Below are positions 33,554-42,041 of a stretch of 64,000 nt of DNA, one piece after another. The notes under the pieces are model-generated. The model worked only from the letters and a program-made list of their open reading frames with translations. It made no database searches and was not told the origin of the DNA. Numbering within the stretch: position 1 is the first letter of the stretch; each line of letters starts with the position of its first letter. The position numbers and the translations under genes are program-made. The DNA is from Sulfurovum sp. (GTDB lineage: Bacteria; Campylobacterota; Campylobacteria; Campylobacterales; Sulfurovaceae). The stretch spans positions 124,001 through 188,000 of the forward strand of contig JAJPEU010000010.1 in assembly GCA_021166685.1 (NCBI GenBank), written 5' to 3'.

Positions 33554-34957
33554 TTATGCGGCTTCTAATTTCGGAATCTTTACAACGATTGCAGTGCCTA
33601 TAGTTTCGATACTGCTGATTTCTATAGCATAATGGTGGATATCCAAAATCATCTTTACTATGGACAGCCCAAGCCCTGTTCCGCCTTCTTTTCGGGAGCG
33701 AACTTTATCCGCTCTGTAAAATCTCTCAAAAATAAAAGGTAAATCATTTTCACTTATACCGTATCCGTTATCTTCTATTGCAAGAAGATATTCATCGCCA
33801 TTTTCACTTAAGGAGAGATAAATATGCGAATCTTTGGGGCTGTATACAACAGCATTTCTAAGGAGATTGGTTATTGCAATTTTTAGAAGCGTTTCATTTG
33901 CACATAGTGTTAAAGGAATAACTTGTTTTATATTAATCTTGATATTTTTCGTTGCAGCAAATTTTTTTATCTGCATAACACTATCGGTGACTATTTCATC
34001 CAAATAGAGTTCTTCAAAATCGCTTCTTAATTCATTTTTTTCTTTTTTTGCAAGAAACAACAACTGGTCAATTATTTTTTGTATGCTAATACTCTCTTCT
34101 AAAATATCTTGTAAAACCTCTTTGTACTCTTGCGGTTTTCTCTCTTGTTTGAGAGCTACTTCAATTTCTCCGCGAATAACGGTTAATGGAGTTTTGAGCT
34201 CATGCGAAGCATCGTTGCTAAATGATATTATTTTATTAAACGACTCTTCCAGATTATTTAAAAGATGGTTGAAAGTTGCCACTAATTCATTTATCTCGCT
34301 GGGAATATTGTTTGTACTTACTCGATTTGAGAGGTTGCTTGAAGAGATGGACTTAACCGATCCTATGACCTCTTTTACGGGAGAGAGAGTTTTGTTTATC
34401 AGCATGTTTGCAATCAATAAAAATAGTATTAAAACAATTGGGGTTGCGATGATTAAACCAAGAGAGAGTTGTTTTAAGTACGGTGAGTCAGTATCTTTTT
34501 GCATGGCAAGCTGAATAAAAATTTTAATTTCATCTTTTTCGAAAAGCAACATGGAACTTGCGCGGTAGTTGCCTTTATTGAAGTAATATATGCTTCCTGT
34601 ATGCCCAATCTCATTGAGCGGTATATCAAAAAGCCAACTGTATTCTTTTGAAGAGACACTTTCATGCTCTATTTTTTTGGCTGTTTTATTGTAGTAGACA
34701 ATTTTTACAAACAGAGGCTCAATAGCAAACTCTTCTGCAAGATCATCTGCAATATCTTTGGCGTTTTTATAACCCTTTTTTTTGAAATCAAATGTAACAT
34801 CCACTGATATCATTTTAAGCTCCGCGTCTATTGTATTTAAGACGCCTTTTTTTGCGGTGTTGTAGAGAAATACGTCATAAACGGACAAAACTATTACATT
34901 GGTGATAAAAAAATAAAACAGCAGCTTTAATCTTAAACTTTTAAACATTTTCATCAC
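33554..34957 (-). CDS. sensor histidine kinase (OmpR-partner type)
   Basis: 467 residues. Two membrane helices (about 11-28 and 165-187) enclose a 135-residue periplasmic sensor with no recognised domain. A HAMP segment follows (about 188-240), then the phospho-His box SNDASHELKTPLTVIRGEIE (His about 254), N box NLLRNAVVYSP, and G boxes EDNGYGISEND and EGGTGLGLSIVKMIL. It phosphorylates the adjacent response regulator; the start overlaps that gene's end by 17 bp. Divergently read lipid-phosphate genes suggest envelope-charge or cation sensing (PmrB-like), an inference. Confidence 0.92.
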   Translation of the reverse strand: MMKMFKSLRLKLLFYFFITNVIVLSVYDVFLYNTAKKGVLNTIDAELKMISVDVTFDFKKKGYKNAKDIADDLAEEFAIEPLFVKIVYYNKTAKKIEHESVSSKEYSWLFDIPLNEIGHTGSIYYFNKGNYRASSMLLFEKDEIKIFIQLAMQKDTDSPYLKQLSLGLIIATPIVLILFLLIANMLINKTLSPVKEVIGSVKSISSSNLSNRVSTNNIPSEINELVATFNHLLNNLEESFNKIISFSNDASHELKTPLTVIRGEIEVALKQERKPQEYKEVLQDILEESISIQKIIDQLLFLAKKEKNELRSDFEELYLDEIVTDSVMQIKKFAATKNIKINIKQVIPLTLCANETLLKIAITNLLRNAVVYSPKDSHIYLSLSENGDEYLLAIEDNGYGISENDLPFIFERFYRADKVRSRKEGGTGLGLSIVKMILDIHHYAIEISSIETIGTAIVVKIPKLEAA

Positions 34958-35615
34958 TAAGCATGTAGCCTAAACCGCGAACAGTATGGATAAGTTTCAA
35001 GTCATAATCTTTATCTATTTTATTGCGCAGCCTATAGATGTAAACATTGATAATATTGCTCATGCTCTCTTGAGCCATATCGCTAATATTCTCTTTTATT
35101 ACGGTTTCACTCAATAATTTTTTATTGTTTCTTGCCAAAAATTCAAGCAGCGCATACTCTTTGGCGGTGAGATTTATTTTTTTGTCTGCACGGCTTACTT
35201 CGCGGCGGGCCGTATCTATGGCTAAATTTGCAATCGTTATAATATTTGAAGCATTTGAGGGGTTTCTTAATTTAACTCGTATACGCGCGAGTAATTCCTC
35301 AAATGCAAAAGGTTTTGTCAGATAATCATTTGCTCCGCTATCAAGTCCTTCAACTTTATCTCTAAGGCTATCTCTTGCGGTTAGTATAATTATCGGGGCC
35401 GTAATATTTTTGTTTCTGATGTTTTTGCAGACATCCATTCCGCTCAAACCATGAATCATTAAATCAAGCAATACAAGATCATACGCGTTGGTCTCTGCTA
35501 GGTAAATTGCCTCATGTCCATTCTCTGTGACATCTACGCTGTAGGACTCTTCCTGTAGGCCCTTTTTTATAAAAGAGGCGATTTTTTCATCATCTTCAAC
35601 AACTAAAATACGCAT
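34941..35615 (-). CDS. OmpR/PhoB-family response regulator
   Basis: 224 residues. Receiver domain at 1-115 with acidic pair EDD (7-9), phospho-acceptor Asp-51 in DLVLLDLMIHGLSG and Lys in NDYLTKPFAFEELLARI. A winged-helix DNA-binding domain spans 130-222 (LTAKEYALLEFLARNNKKLL, then IINVYIYRLRNKID and LIHTVRGLGYML). Likely target: the TTCAT repeat array in the promoter region between this gene and the divergent phosphotransferase gene. Confidence 0.93.
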   Translation of the reverse strand: MRILVVEDDEKIASFIKKGLQEESYSVDVTENGHEAIYLAETNAYDLVLLDLMIHGLSGMDVCKNIRNKNITAPIIILTARDSLRDKVEGLDSGANDYLTKPFAFEELLARIRVKLRNPSNASNIITIANLAIDTARREVSRADKKINLTAKEYALLEFLARNNKKLLSETVIKENISDMAQESMSNIINVYIYRLRNKIDKDYDLKLIHTVRGLGYMLSDENV

Positions 35616-35736
35616 AAAACCTCAATATTTGCATAATTGCCTATTCTAACATTTTATTTGGCTGTAATAGATAAATTTTACTAAATGAATTTCTGTTCTG
35701 CGCAGATGTACCAATTTATATTTTTATGAAAAAAAA

Positions 35737-35769
35737 TTCATTTTATTTTCATTCCTATTTCATTTTCAT
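35737..35769 (+). promoter_or_regulatory. TTCAT direct-repeat array, likely response-regulator site
   Basis: TTCAT occurs at 35737, 35748 and 35759, an exact 11-bp period, with a fourth at 35765. OmpR/PmrA-type regulators bind such half-sites, one DNA turn apart. The array lies 37-69 bases before the ATG of the LTA-synthase-like gene and upstream of its RBS (AAGGAT), so it could activate that gene and autoregulate the divergent two-component genes. Confidence 0.55.
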
Positions 35770-35805
35770 TTTTTAGACTTTCGCAATTTATTTTAAGGAT
35801 GCTCC

Positions 35806-37728
35806 ATGCAAAAAAATATACGAAATAGATTTGATTATATACATTTGGTTTTTGGTTGTTTTTTAATTATCTCTGCTGTTACAAGAACGGTTCTTTTGGT
35901 TAAAACAACGGATATGGTAGATTTTTCATTTATAGAGATTTTAAAGATATATTCTACAGGCGCATTTTATGATTTTGTAAGTGTCAGCTATTTGGCAATT
36001 CCTTTTATACTTTATCTGCTTTTTTTGCCGCAAAAAATTTTTAGTTACAGGCTGCATCATTATATTGTCTATATTTTTACCTATATTCTTCTTTTCGGGG
36101 CTGTTTTTTTAGCATTTAGCGAGTGGTTTTTTTGGGATGAGTTTAGTGTGAGATTTAATTTTATTGCAGTGGATTATTTAGTCTATACGAATGAGGTTAT
36201 CGGCAACATAAGGGAGTCGTATCCTATGGGTACGCTTTTGAGCGTTATTGCAATAATTTCCGGAATGCTTTTTTATGCTATTTACAGATTTAACTATATT
36301 GAAGATATTTTAAAAAATGAGAGCAAAATGAAAGAACGATTCAAACCTGCGCTTATCTATCTTTTGATTCCGATTGTGTCTTTTGCCGGAGTAACCCAAG
36401 ATTTTGTACACGTTTCTACAAATCAATACAACAATGAACTTAGCAAATCAGGACTGTATTCTCTTTTTGCTGCTTTTAGAAATAATACACTTGATTATGA
36501 TACCTTTTATGTAACCCATAAGCAAAAGAATGTTTTGTCAAATCTACAAAAAGCCATAGATGCAAATAACTCTGTTTTTTTAGATTCCAATACTATAACA
36601 AGAAATATAGTAAATCCAGGCGAGGAGAAAGACTATAATGTAGTAATGATTGTCGTTGAGAGTTTAAGCGGTAAATTTTTAGAATCCCTTGGAGGAGAGA
36701 AGGGTTTAACGCCAAATCTCGATTCATTGGTTCCAAAAAGTATGTTTTTTAACAATTTTTATGCTACAGGAACACGAACGGTAAGGGGAATGGAAGCAAT
36801 CACGCTCTCTGTTCCGCCGATGGCCGGCCGATCTATTGTAAAGCGGCCGGATAATCATAATATGTATTCAAGCGGATTTATATTTCGCGGCAAAGGATAT
36901 GAGACAAAATTTATATACGGCGGATACGGTTATTTTGATAATATGAACGAATTTTTTTCAAACAATGGATTTGATGTTGTTGACAGATCAAATTTTAGCG
37001 ATGAAGAGGATACGTTTCATACTGTATGGGGAGTTTGTGATGAGGATCTATTAAATAAAACAATAAAAGAAGCGGATTTATCATATAAAGCGCACAAACC
37101 TTTTATGAGCTTTGTTATGACAACATCGAACCATAGGCCGTACGACTATCCGAACGGACGAATTGATATACCCTCGCACACCGGAAGAGACGGTGCCGTA
37201 AAATATACGGATTTTGCAATCGGGGATTTCTTGAAAAAGGCACAGGAGAAGCCTTGGTTTAAAAATACTATTTTTGTTATTGTTGCGGACCATTGCGCTT
37301 CAAGCGCAGGGAAAGTGGAACTTCCGATTGATAAATATCATATCCCTATGATTGTGTATGCACCTGATATCATAAAACCGCAAGTTATAGATAAGGTTTC
37401 AAGTCAAATTGATAGTATGCCGACGATTTTTGGCTTGTTAAATTGGTCATACAAAAGTAAGTTCTATGGAAAAAATATCTTGGATCCTTCATTTGGGCAG
37501 CGAGCATTTGTGGGAACTTATCAAAAGCTTGGATTTTATAAAGACGACAAACTATGTGTACTTTCCATCGGCAAGAAAATTCAAACCTATAAAGTGTTAA
37601 AACAAGATGTCTTTATGACTCAATATGAGGAAATTCCAACTGATGCAAAAATAAAAAATGAAACTATCGGTTACTATCAGGGGGCAAGCCTGCTTCATAA
37701 AAAAAGATTAGACAGATATGAAGATTGA
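35806..37728 (+). CDS. LTA-synthase-family sulfatase/phosphotransferase
   Basis: 640 residues. Five membrane helices occupy residues 12-220, then a periplasmic sulfatase-fold domain (about 270-600). Catalytic signs: NVVMIVVESLSGKFLESLG (metal-binding Glu), ATGTRTVRGMEAI (nucleophile Thr region) and IFVIVADHCASSAGKVELP (Asp-His metal ligands). Family enzymes move a phospho-polyol or phosphoethanolamine group from a lipid to an acceptor. In a Gram-negative cell the acceptor is probably lipid A, a glycan or a membrane-derived oligosaccharide, not lipoteichoic acid. Overlaps the PAP2 gene by 11 bp. Confidence 0.85.
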   Translation: MQKNIRNRFDYIHLVFGCFLIISAVTRTVLLVKTTDMVDFSFIEILKIYSTGAFYDFVSVSYLAIPFILYLLFLPQKIFSYRLHHYIVYIFTYILLFGAVFLAFSEWFFWDEFSVRFNFIAVDYLVYTNEVIGNIRESYPMGTLLSVIAIISGMLFYAIYRFNYIEDILKNESKMKERFKPALIYLLIPIVSFAGVTQDFVHVSTNQYNNELSKSGLYSLFAAFRNNTLDYDTFYVTHKQKNVLSNLQKAIDANNSVFLDSNTITRNIVNPGEEKDYNVVMIVVESLSGKFLESLGGEKGLTPNLDSLVPKSMFFNNFYATGTRTVRGMEAITLSVPPMAGRSIVKRPDNHNMYSSGFIFRGKGYETKFIYGGYGYFDNMNEFFSNNGFDVVDRSNFSDEEDTFHTVWGVCDEDLLNKTIKEADLSYKAHKPFMSFVMTTSNHRPYDYPNGRIDIPSHTGRDGAVKYTDFAIGDFLKKAQEKPWFKNTIFVIVADHCASSAGKVELPIDKYHIPMIVYAPDIIKPQVIDKVSSQIDSMPTIFGLLNWSYKSKFYGKNILDPSFGQRAFVGTYQKLGFYKDDKLCVLSIGKKIQTYKVLKQDVFMTQYEEIPTDAKIKNETIGYYQGASLLHKKRLDRYED

Positions 37729-38383
37729 AAAACAAATTTTAATCACAATATTTTTTTTAGTTATTGTTTTTTTTCTTTTTGAATTTACAAACCTTGACAT
37801 TTTTGTGCAAAATTTTTTTTATAATGATGAGACTCATCAGTGGTTTTTGTCTCATCAAAACGGAAGCTTATTGGATATTGTTTTTTATTCCGGCATCAAA
37901 AAAGCAATTATTTTTTTTGGGGTTTTGGTGCTGTCTTTGTCTATCTATTCTTTTAAAAATTCGGCAGCAACATTAAAAGAGTATAGAAAGGGATTGCTAA
38001 TTGTTTGGTTGAGCCTCGCCTTTGTTCCGCTTGTTGTCGGAATTTTAAAGGCGATATCAAATGCGCCTTGCCCGCGCGATTTTGTAGGATTTGGAGGTGA
38101 TTATCCGCATATAAGAATTCTTGACGGTATGCCTGAAGAAATTACAAAAAAATTTAAATGCTATCCTGCAGGGCATGCAAGCGGCGGTTTTGCGCTTATG
38201 TCACTCTTTTTTCTTTTTAAAACATACAAAAATAGAATCATAGCTCTACTTTTTGCTTTTGTCATAGGTTGGAGCATGGGGGTTTATAAGATGTTGATCG
38301 GACATCATTATTTAAGTCATACTGTAATAACAATGATTTTGTCATGGCTGCTGATATTGGCGATTTATAAAAGTATAAAATAA
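37718..38383 (+). CDS. PAP2 family membrane phosphatase
   Basis: 221 residues with about six membrane helices. The phosphatase signature is split in the usual way: KAISNAPCPRDFVGF (about 110-124), CYPAGHASGGFALMSLFF (about 148-165, the central His) and GWSMGVYKMLIGHHYLSHT (about 187-205, the last catalytic His). PAP2 enzymes remove phosphate from lipids such as lipid A or undecaprenyl pyrophosphate. Its coupling to the phosphotransferase gene suggests the pair swaps a phosphate for another group on a surface lipid. Confidence 0.88.
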   Translation: MKIEKQILITIFFLVIVFFLFEFTNLDIFVQNFFYNDETHQWFLSHQNGSLLDIVFYSGIKKAIIFFGVLVLSLSIYSFKNSAATLKEYRKGLLIVWLSLAFVPLVVGILKAISNAPCPRDFVGFGGDYPHIRILDGMPEEITKKFKCYPAGHASGGFALMSLFFLFKTYKNRIIALLFAFVIGWSMGVYKMLIGHHYLSHTVITMILSWLLILAIYKSIK

Positions 38384-38648
38384 ATATTGCGGCCCACTTG
38401 GAATCATTTTCAAAGTTAGATTATAATATCTAATTAAAAGAATGAAAGATGAAAAATGATTTGGTTACAAACAGAGCGTAAAGATTTTTCAAGAGACGCG
38501 GTGAACGATAGTGGCAGAAAAGCCAATAGCAGAGTTAAAGTATTTAATGGTAATTATTTTTTACAAACTAACATTTTTCATGTACTAAAAGCAAAACTTT
38601 TGGCGTATACTTCAACTAGTAAAAAGCGTAAAAAAGGAGGATATAAAA

Positions 38649-39017
38649 ATGAGAGGTGTGATTTTGGTGGCACACGGAAGTCAAAAAGAGAGTTCCAATA
38701 ACGAAGTTTTGGCACTGGCAGATCGGCTCAATAAGAAAAAACCGTTTCATTTGACTGCCATTAAGCCTGCATTTTTGGAGTTTGCGCATCCTGACATCCC
38801 AACCGCCGTAAAAGAGATGGCCGATGCGCATTGCAGCGTGATAGATATCTATCCCTTTTTTTTGAATGCAGGAAAACACGTCAGTGCGGATATCCCTCAA
38901 ACGATTGAGCGGCTAAGAAAACTTTATCCCGAGGTAGAACTGAGAATCCTTCCCCATTTTGGCGGATCTTCCAAGATCACAGATGTGATCTTGAATGATT
39001 TGGAGGATATTTCATGA
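38649..39017 (+). CDS. cbiX: CbiX/SirB-type sirohydrochlorin chelatase
   Basis: 122 residues, the short single-domain form. GVILVAHGSQKESSNNEV (about 3-20) holds the first metal-site His, and YPFFLNAGKHVSADIPQTI (about 66-84) the second. The enzyme inserts Co2+ or Fe2+ into sirohydrochlorin (cobalamin or sirohaem synthesis), or Ni2+ for F430-like cofactors. AAAGGAGG ribosome site. The stop overlaps the next gene (ATGA). First gene of the long rightward cluster. The 265 bases before it hold no convincing gene. Confidence 0.88.
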   Translation: MRGVILVAHGSQKESSNNEVLALADRLNKKKPFHLTAIKPAFLEFAHPDIPTAVKEMADAHCSVIDIYPFFLNAGKHVSADIPQTIERLRKLYPEVELRILPHFGGSSKITDVILNDLEDIS

Positions 39018-39961
39018 AAATAGCTGTTTCATCCTGTTTGCTCGGCACATCGATCCGTTTTGACGGAGGACACAAGCATGACCGTTTTATCACCGATGAG
39101 CTGGGCAGATATGCCGATTTTGTTCCTTTTTGCCCTGAGCATTTGGCTTTTGGAACGCCCAGACCGACCATAAAAGTCGTCATAGATCAAGAAATACCCA
39201 TGATCGTCTCCAACAAAAACGGAGCCGATCTGACCGATGCGCTTCAAAAAACAAGCGAAGATGAAACCCGCGCGATCAGCCAGGCAGGCATAAGCGGCAT
39301 CATTTTTAAGTCAAAATCTCCAAGCTGCGGGCTGGGGAGCACGATCGCCTATCTGCCAAACGGCTATGCGGGCGGAAAGACCGACGGGATGTTTGCGGCG
39401 ATGTGCAAAGCCAATTTTCCTCTCTTGCCCATGGAAGAAGAGGGCAGGCTGTATGATCCCTGGCTGCGGGAAAATTTCATCATGCAGCTGTTTGCTTATG
39501 ATGATTTTGAACGGTTCAAGGCATCCCGTCCTGCCATGGGCAAACTGGTAGCGTTTCATCAGTCTTATAAATTTCTGCTCCAGTCTAAACACGAGCTTTC
39601 GTACAGAAGACTGGGCCATATCGTAGGAAATTTGGACAAACTTTCTTTTGACGAGGTTTTGGATCTTTATGAGTCCGTGTTTAAAGAGACGATCGGCATC
39701 AAAAGCAGTATCAAAAAAACGCGCAATGTCCTTGAGCATATGGCGGGATTTCTCAAGATGCATCTGACCTCGGTTGAAAAGGCCGTCCTGCATGAGCAGA
39801 TCAACGACTATGCAAACAAAATCATTCCTTTGATAGCGCCTTTGAGTACACTGGATATGTTTGCTAAAAAATATGAAGTCGAGTATCTTTTGAAACAAAA
39901 ATTCCTCACTCCGTATCCCAAGGAGCTTGCATTACGGTCTGATATCAGAAGCGGAAAATGA
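39014..39961 (+). CDS. DUF523 + DUF1722 protein (YbgA-like)
   Basis: 315 residues in two domains. Residues 1-145 are DUF523: IAVSSCLLGTSIRFDGGHKH and the cysteine motif KSKSPSCGLGSTIAYLP, both with conserved Cys. Residues 190-310 are DUF1722 (YbgA), with FHQSYKFLLQSKHELSYRRL. This fusion is very often next to photolyase genes and is suspected to aid DNA or light-damage repair, but its reaction is unknown. Its start overlaps cbiX and its stop overlaps the photolyase start, both by 4 bp. Confidence 0.88.
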   Translation: MKIAVSSCLLGTSIRFDGGHKHDRFITDELGRYADFVPFCPEHLAFGTPRPTIKVVIDQEIPMIVSNKNGADLTDALQKTSEDETRAISQAGISGIIFKSKSPSCGLGSTIAYLPNGYAGGKTDGMFAAMCKANFPLLPMEEEGRLYDPWLRENFIMQLFAYDDFERFKASRPAMGKLVAFHQSYKFLLQSKHELSYRRLGHIVGNLDKLSFDEVLDLYESVFKETIGIKSSIKKTRNVLEHMAGFLKMHLTSVEKAVLHEQINDYANKIIPLIAPLSTLDMFAKKYEVEYLLKQKFLTPYPKELALRSDIRSGK

Positions 39962-41322
39962 AACGTATCCTGTGGTTTCGGCGCGATCTGAGAATTGAGG
40001 ACAATCCTCTGCTTTCCTTAGGCGGGGAAGTGCTGCCCATTTTTATCTTTGATACGAACATTCTTGAAAGATTGCAGAGGGACGATAAACGCGTTTCTTT
40101 TATCTTTGGTGCAGTAGTGAAGCTCAAAGAAGCATTGCGGCAAATGGGACTCGATCTGAAAGTATTTTTTGGTGATCCCGTTGAGATCTTTGCATATCTT
40201 GAAACCTTGGGGTTTGACGAAGTGGCCGCTAGCGGAGACTATGATGCGTATGCCAAACAAAGAGACATCAGGGTATCGCACCTCCTTCATTTTCGCTATC
40301 TGCACGATACGTACATTTTTGAGCCAAAGGAGATACTTAAAGAGGACAAAACGCCTTATCTGGTTTTTACGCCGTTTTACAACAAAGCAAAAGCGCACTT
40401 TTCAAAACAGCATCTAAGCGCATATGCGTTTGCCAAAGATCAGCAGCTTTTTCGCATCTCCTATGAGGGCATGACGGTTTTAAAAGAACAAAAAGAGACG
40501 GGCCTTCCGTTAACGGTCGAGTCGCTCGGCTTTAGCGAGAATATGCCCAAAGTTGAAACACCGCAAATCAAACTTAACCGTTTGAAAGAAGCACTTTCTT
40601 CTTACCAGACGAACAGGGAGTATATGGACAAAGAAGCGACCTCGCATTTGAGCTGTGATCTGCGTTTTGGCACGATCTCAATCCGTGCGGTATTGCGGTT
40701 TTTGGCGGAACAAAAAAGACAAGGAGTGCAAACGGAGCCTTTTTTTAGGCAGTTGGTTTTTCGTGACTTTTATGCCTATTTGCTTTATCATTTTCCTTAT
40801 CTTGAAACAGAAAATTACAAATACCGCTTCAAAGGTATAAAAAATGAGGTAAAATATGATCTTTTTTGCAGGGGGATGACGGGTGTGCCTATCGTAGACG
40901 CGGGAGTAAGAGAATTGCTTCAGACGGGTTTGATGCACAACAGGGTGCGCATGATCTGCGCCTCTTTTTTTACAAAAGATCTGTTGCTGCCCTGGCAGTG
41001 GGGCGAAGCTTTTTTTGCGAAACATTTGCTCGATTATGATGCGGCGTCCAACGTGCTCTCTTGGCAGTGGAGCGCAGGGACAGGTATCGACCCTCAGCCG
41101 TATTTTCGGATTTTCAATCCTTATTTGCAGAGCAAAAAATTTGACAAAGAGGCGCGTTATATCAAAAAATGGATTCCCGAGCTTGCCTTTGTAAAGGCAA
41201 AAGATTTGCATGATGAAAACGTTTTGTTTGAACACTATATAGAGGGGTATCCAAAACCCGTCGTGCGTCACAAAGAGGCTGCCCTGGCGGCTTTGGCGTA
41301 TTTTAAAGGGCGATTGAAATAG
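39958..41322 (+). CDS. phr: deoxyribodipyrimidine (CPD) photolyase
   Basis: 454 residues, class I photolyase/cryptochrome. The N-terminal alpha/beta antenna domain begins ILWFRRDLRIEDNPLLSLGG (about 4-23). The FAD-binding helical domain (about 200-450) includes RQLVFRDFYAYLLYHFPYL, GVPIVDAGVRELLQTGLMHN, NRVRMICASFFTKDLLLPWQ and WQWSAGTGIDPQPYFRIFNP, with the Trp residues of the electron-transfer chain. It splits cyclobutane pyrimidine dimers using blue light. Its presence suggests life in lit water or sediment. Confidence 0.94.
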   Translation: MKRILWFRRDLRIEDNPLLSLGGEVLPIFIFDTNILERLQRDDKRVSFIFGAVVKLKEALRQMGLDLKVFFGDPVEIFAYLETLGFDEVAASGDYDAYAKQRDIRVSHLLHFRYLHDTYIFEPKEILKEDKTPYLVFTPFYNKAKAHFSKQHLSAYAFAKDQQLFRISYEGMTVLKEQKETGLPLTVESLGFSENMPKVETPQIKLNRLKEALSSYQTNREYMDKEATSHLSCDLRFGTISIRAVLRFLAEQKRQGVQTEPFFRQLVFRDFYAYLLYHFPYLETENYKYRFKGIKNEVKYDLFCRGMTGVPIVDAGVRELLQTGLMHNRVRMICASFFTKDLLLPWQWGEAFFAKHLLDYDAASNVLSWQWSAGTGIDPQPYFRIFNPYLQSKKFDKEARYIKKWIPELAFVKAKDLHDENVLFEHYIEGYPKPVVRHKEAALAALAYFKGRLK

Positions 41323-41334
41323 AAAGGATAATGT

Positions 41335-41973
41335 ATGTTAGATTTGCAAGATATGAGAACCGAATACAAAAAAGCTACCTTGGATGAAAGCAGTGTACCT
41401 GCCGATCCGCTGGTGCTGTTTGAGCAGTGGTTTAAAGAAGCGGTGGATTCACAGATCGTCGATCCCAATACGATGATCCTGGCAACAAGCGGAAGCGACA
41501 ATATCCCCAATATCAGGGCAGTGCTTCTGAAGATATTTGATGAAAAGGGATTTGTTTTTTTTACCAACTATAACAGTGCCAAGGCTAAAGAGATCACTCA
41601 AAATGCGCATGTGGCATCTGAATTTTTGTGGCTGGATCTGGAGCGTCAAGTCAGGATCAAGGGGGTATGCGAAAAGATCAGCACCGCCGAATCGATGGCG
41701 TATTTTATGAAACGTTCGCGCGGAAGCCAGATCGGCGCTTGGGTGAGCGATCAAAGCAGCGTGATCAGTTCGCGAAAGATGCTGCAAATGCAGATCGAAA
41801 AAATGAAACAGAAATTTGCAAAAGGCGATATTCCGCTGCCTGATTTTTGGGGCGGCTATCGGATCATCCCTGCACAGATAGAGTTTTGGCAGGGGCGCGA
41901 AAGCCGACTGCATGACCGCATCCTTTATACCAAAACCGATCAGGGATGGCATATCGAGCGGCTTGCGCCTTAG
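41335..41973 (+). CDS. pdxH: pyridoxamine 5'-phosphate oxidase
   Basis: 212 residues, the normal length. Family landmarks: NTMILATSGSDNIPNIRAVL, FFTNYNSAKAKEITQN (FMN phosphate loop), the internal SWVSDQSSVISS-like motif, here GAWVSDQSSVISSRKML, and the C-terminal PDFWGGYRIIPAQIEFWQGR then SRLHDRILY. It makes pyridoxal phosphate with FMN and O2. It sits 12 bp after the photolyase gene with its own AAAGGATA ribosome site. Confidence 0.94.
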   Translation: MLDLQDMRTEYKKATLDESSVPADPLVLFEQWFKEAVDSQIVDPNTMILATSGSDNIPNIRAVLLKIFDEKGFVFFTNYNSAKAKEITQNAHVASEFLWLDLERQVRIKGVCEKISTAESMAYFMKRSRGSQIGAWVSDQSSVISSRKMLQMQIEKMKQKFAKGDIPLPDFWGGYRIIPAQIEFWQGRESRLHDRILYTKTDQGWHIERLAP

Positions 41974-42041
41974 GAGAGTTGTTTCTTTTTGGAGGATTGG
42001 TGTATACTTAATACTAATCCAAACATTATCAAAGGAATTTT

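Noticed and set aside
38456-38701. 81-codon rightward ORF before cbiX
   Set aside because: Overlaps the cbiX start in another frame; composition and lack of any motif suggest chance.
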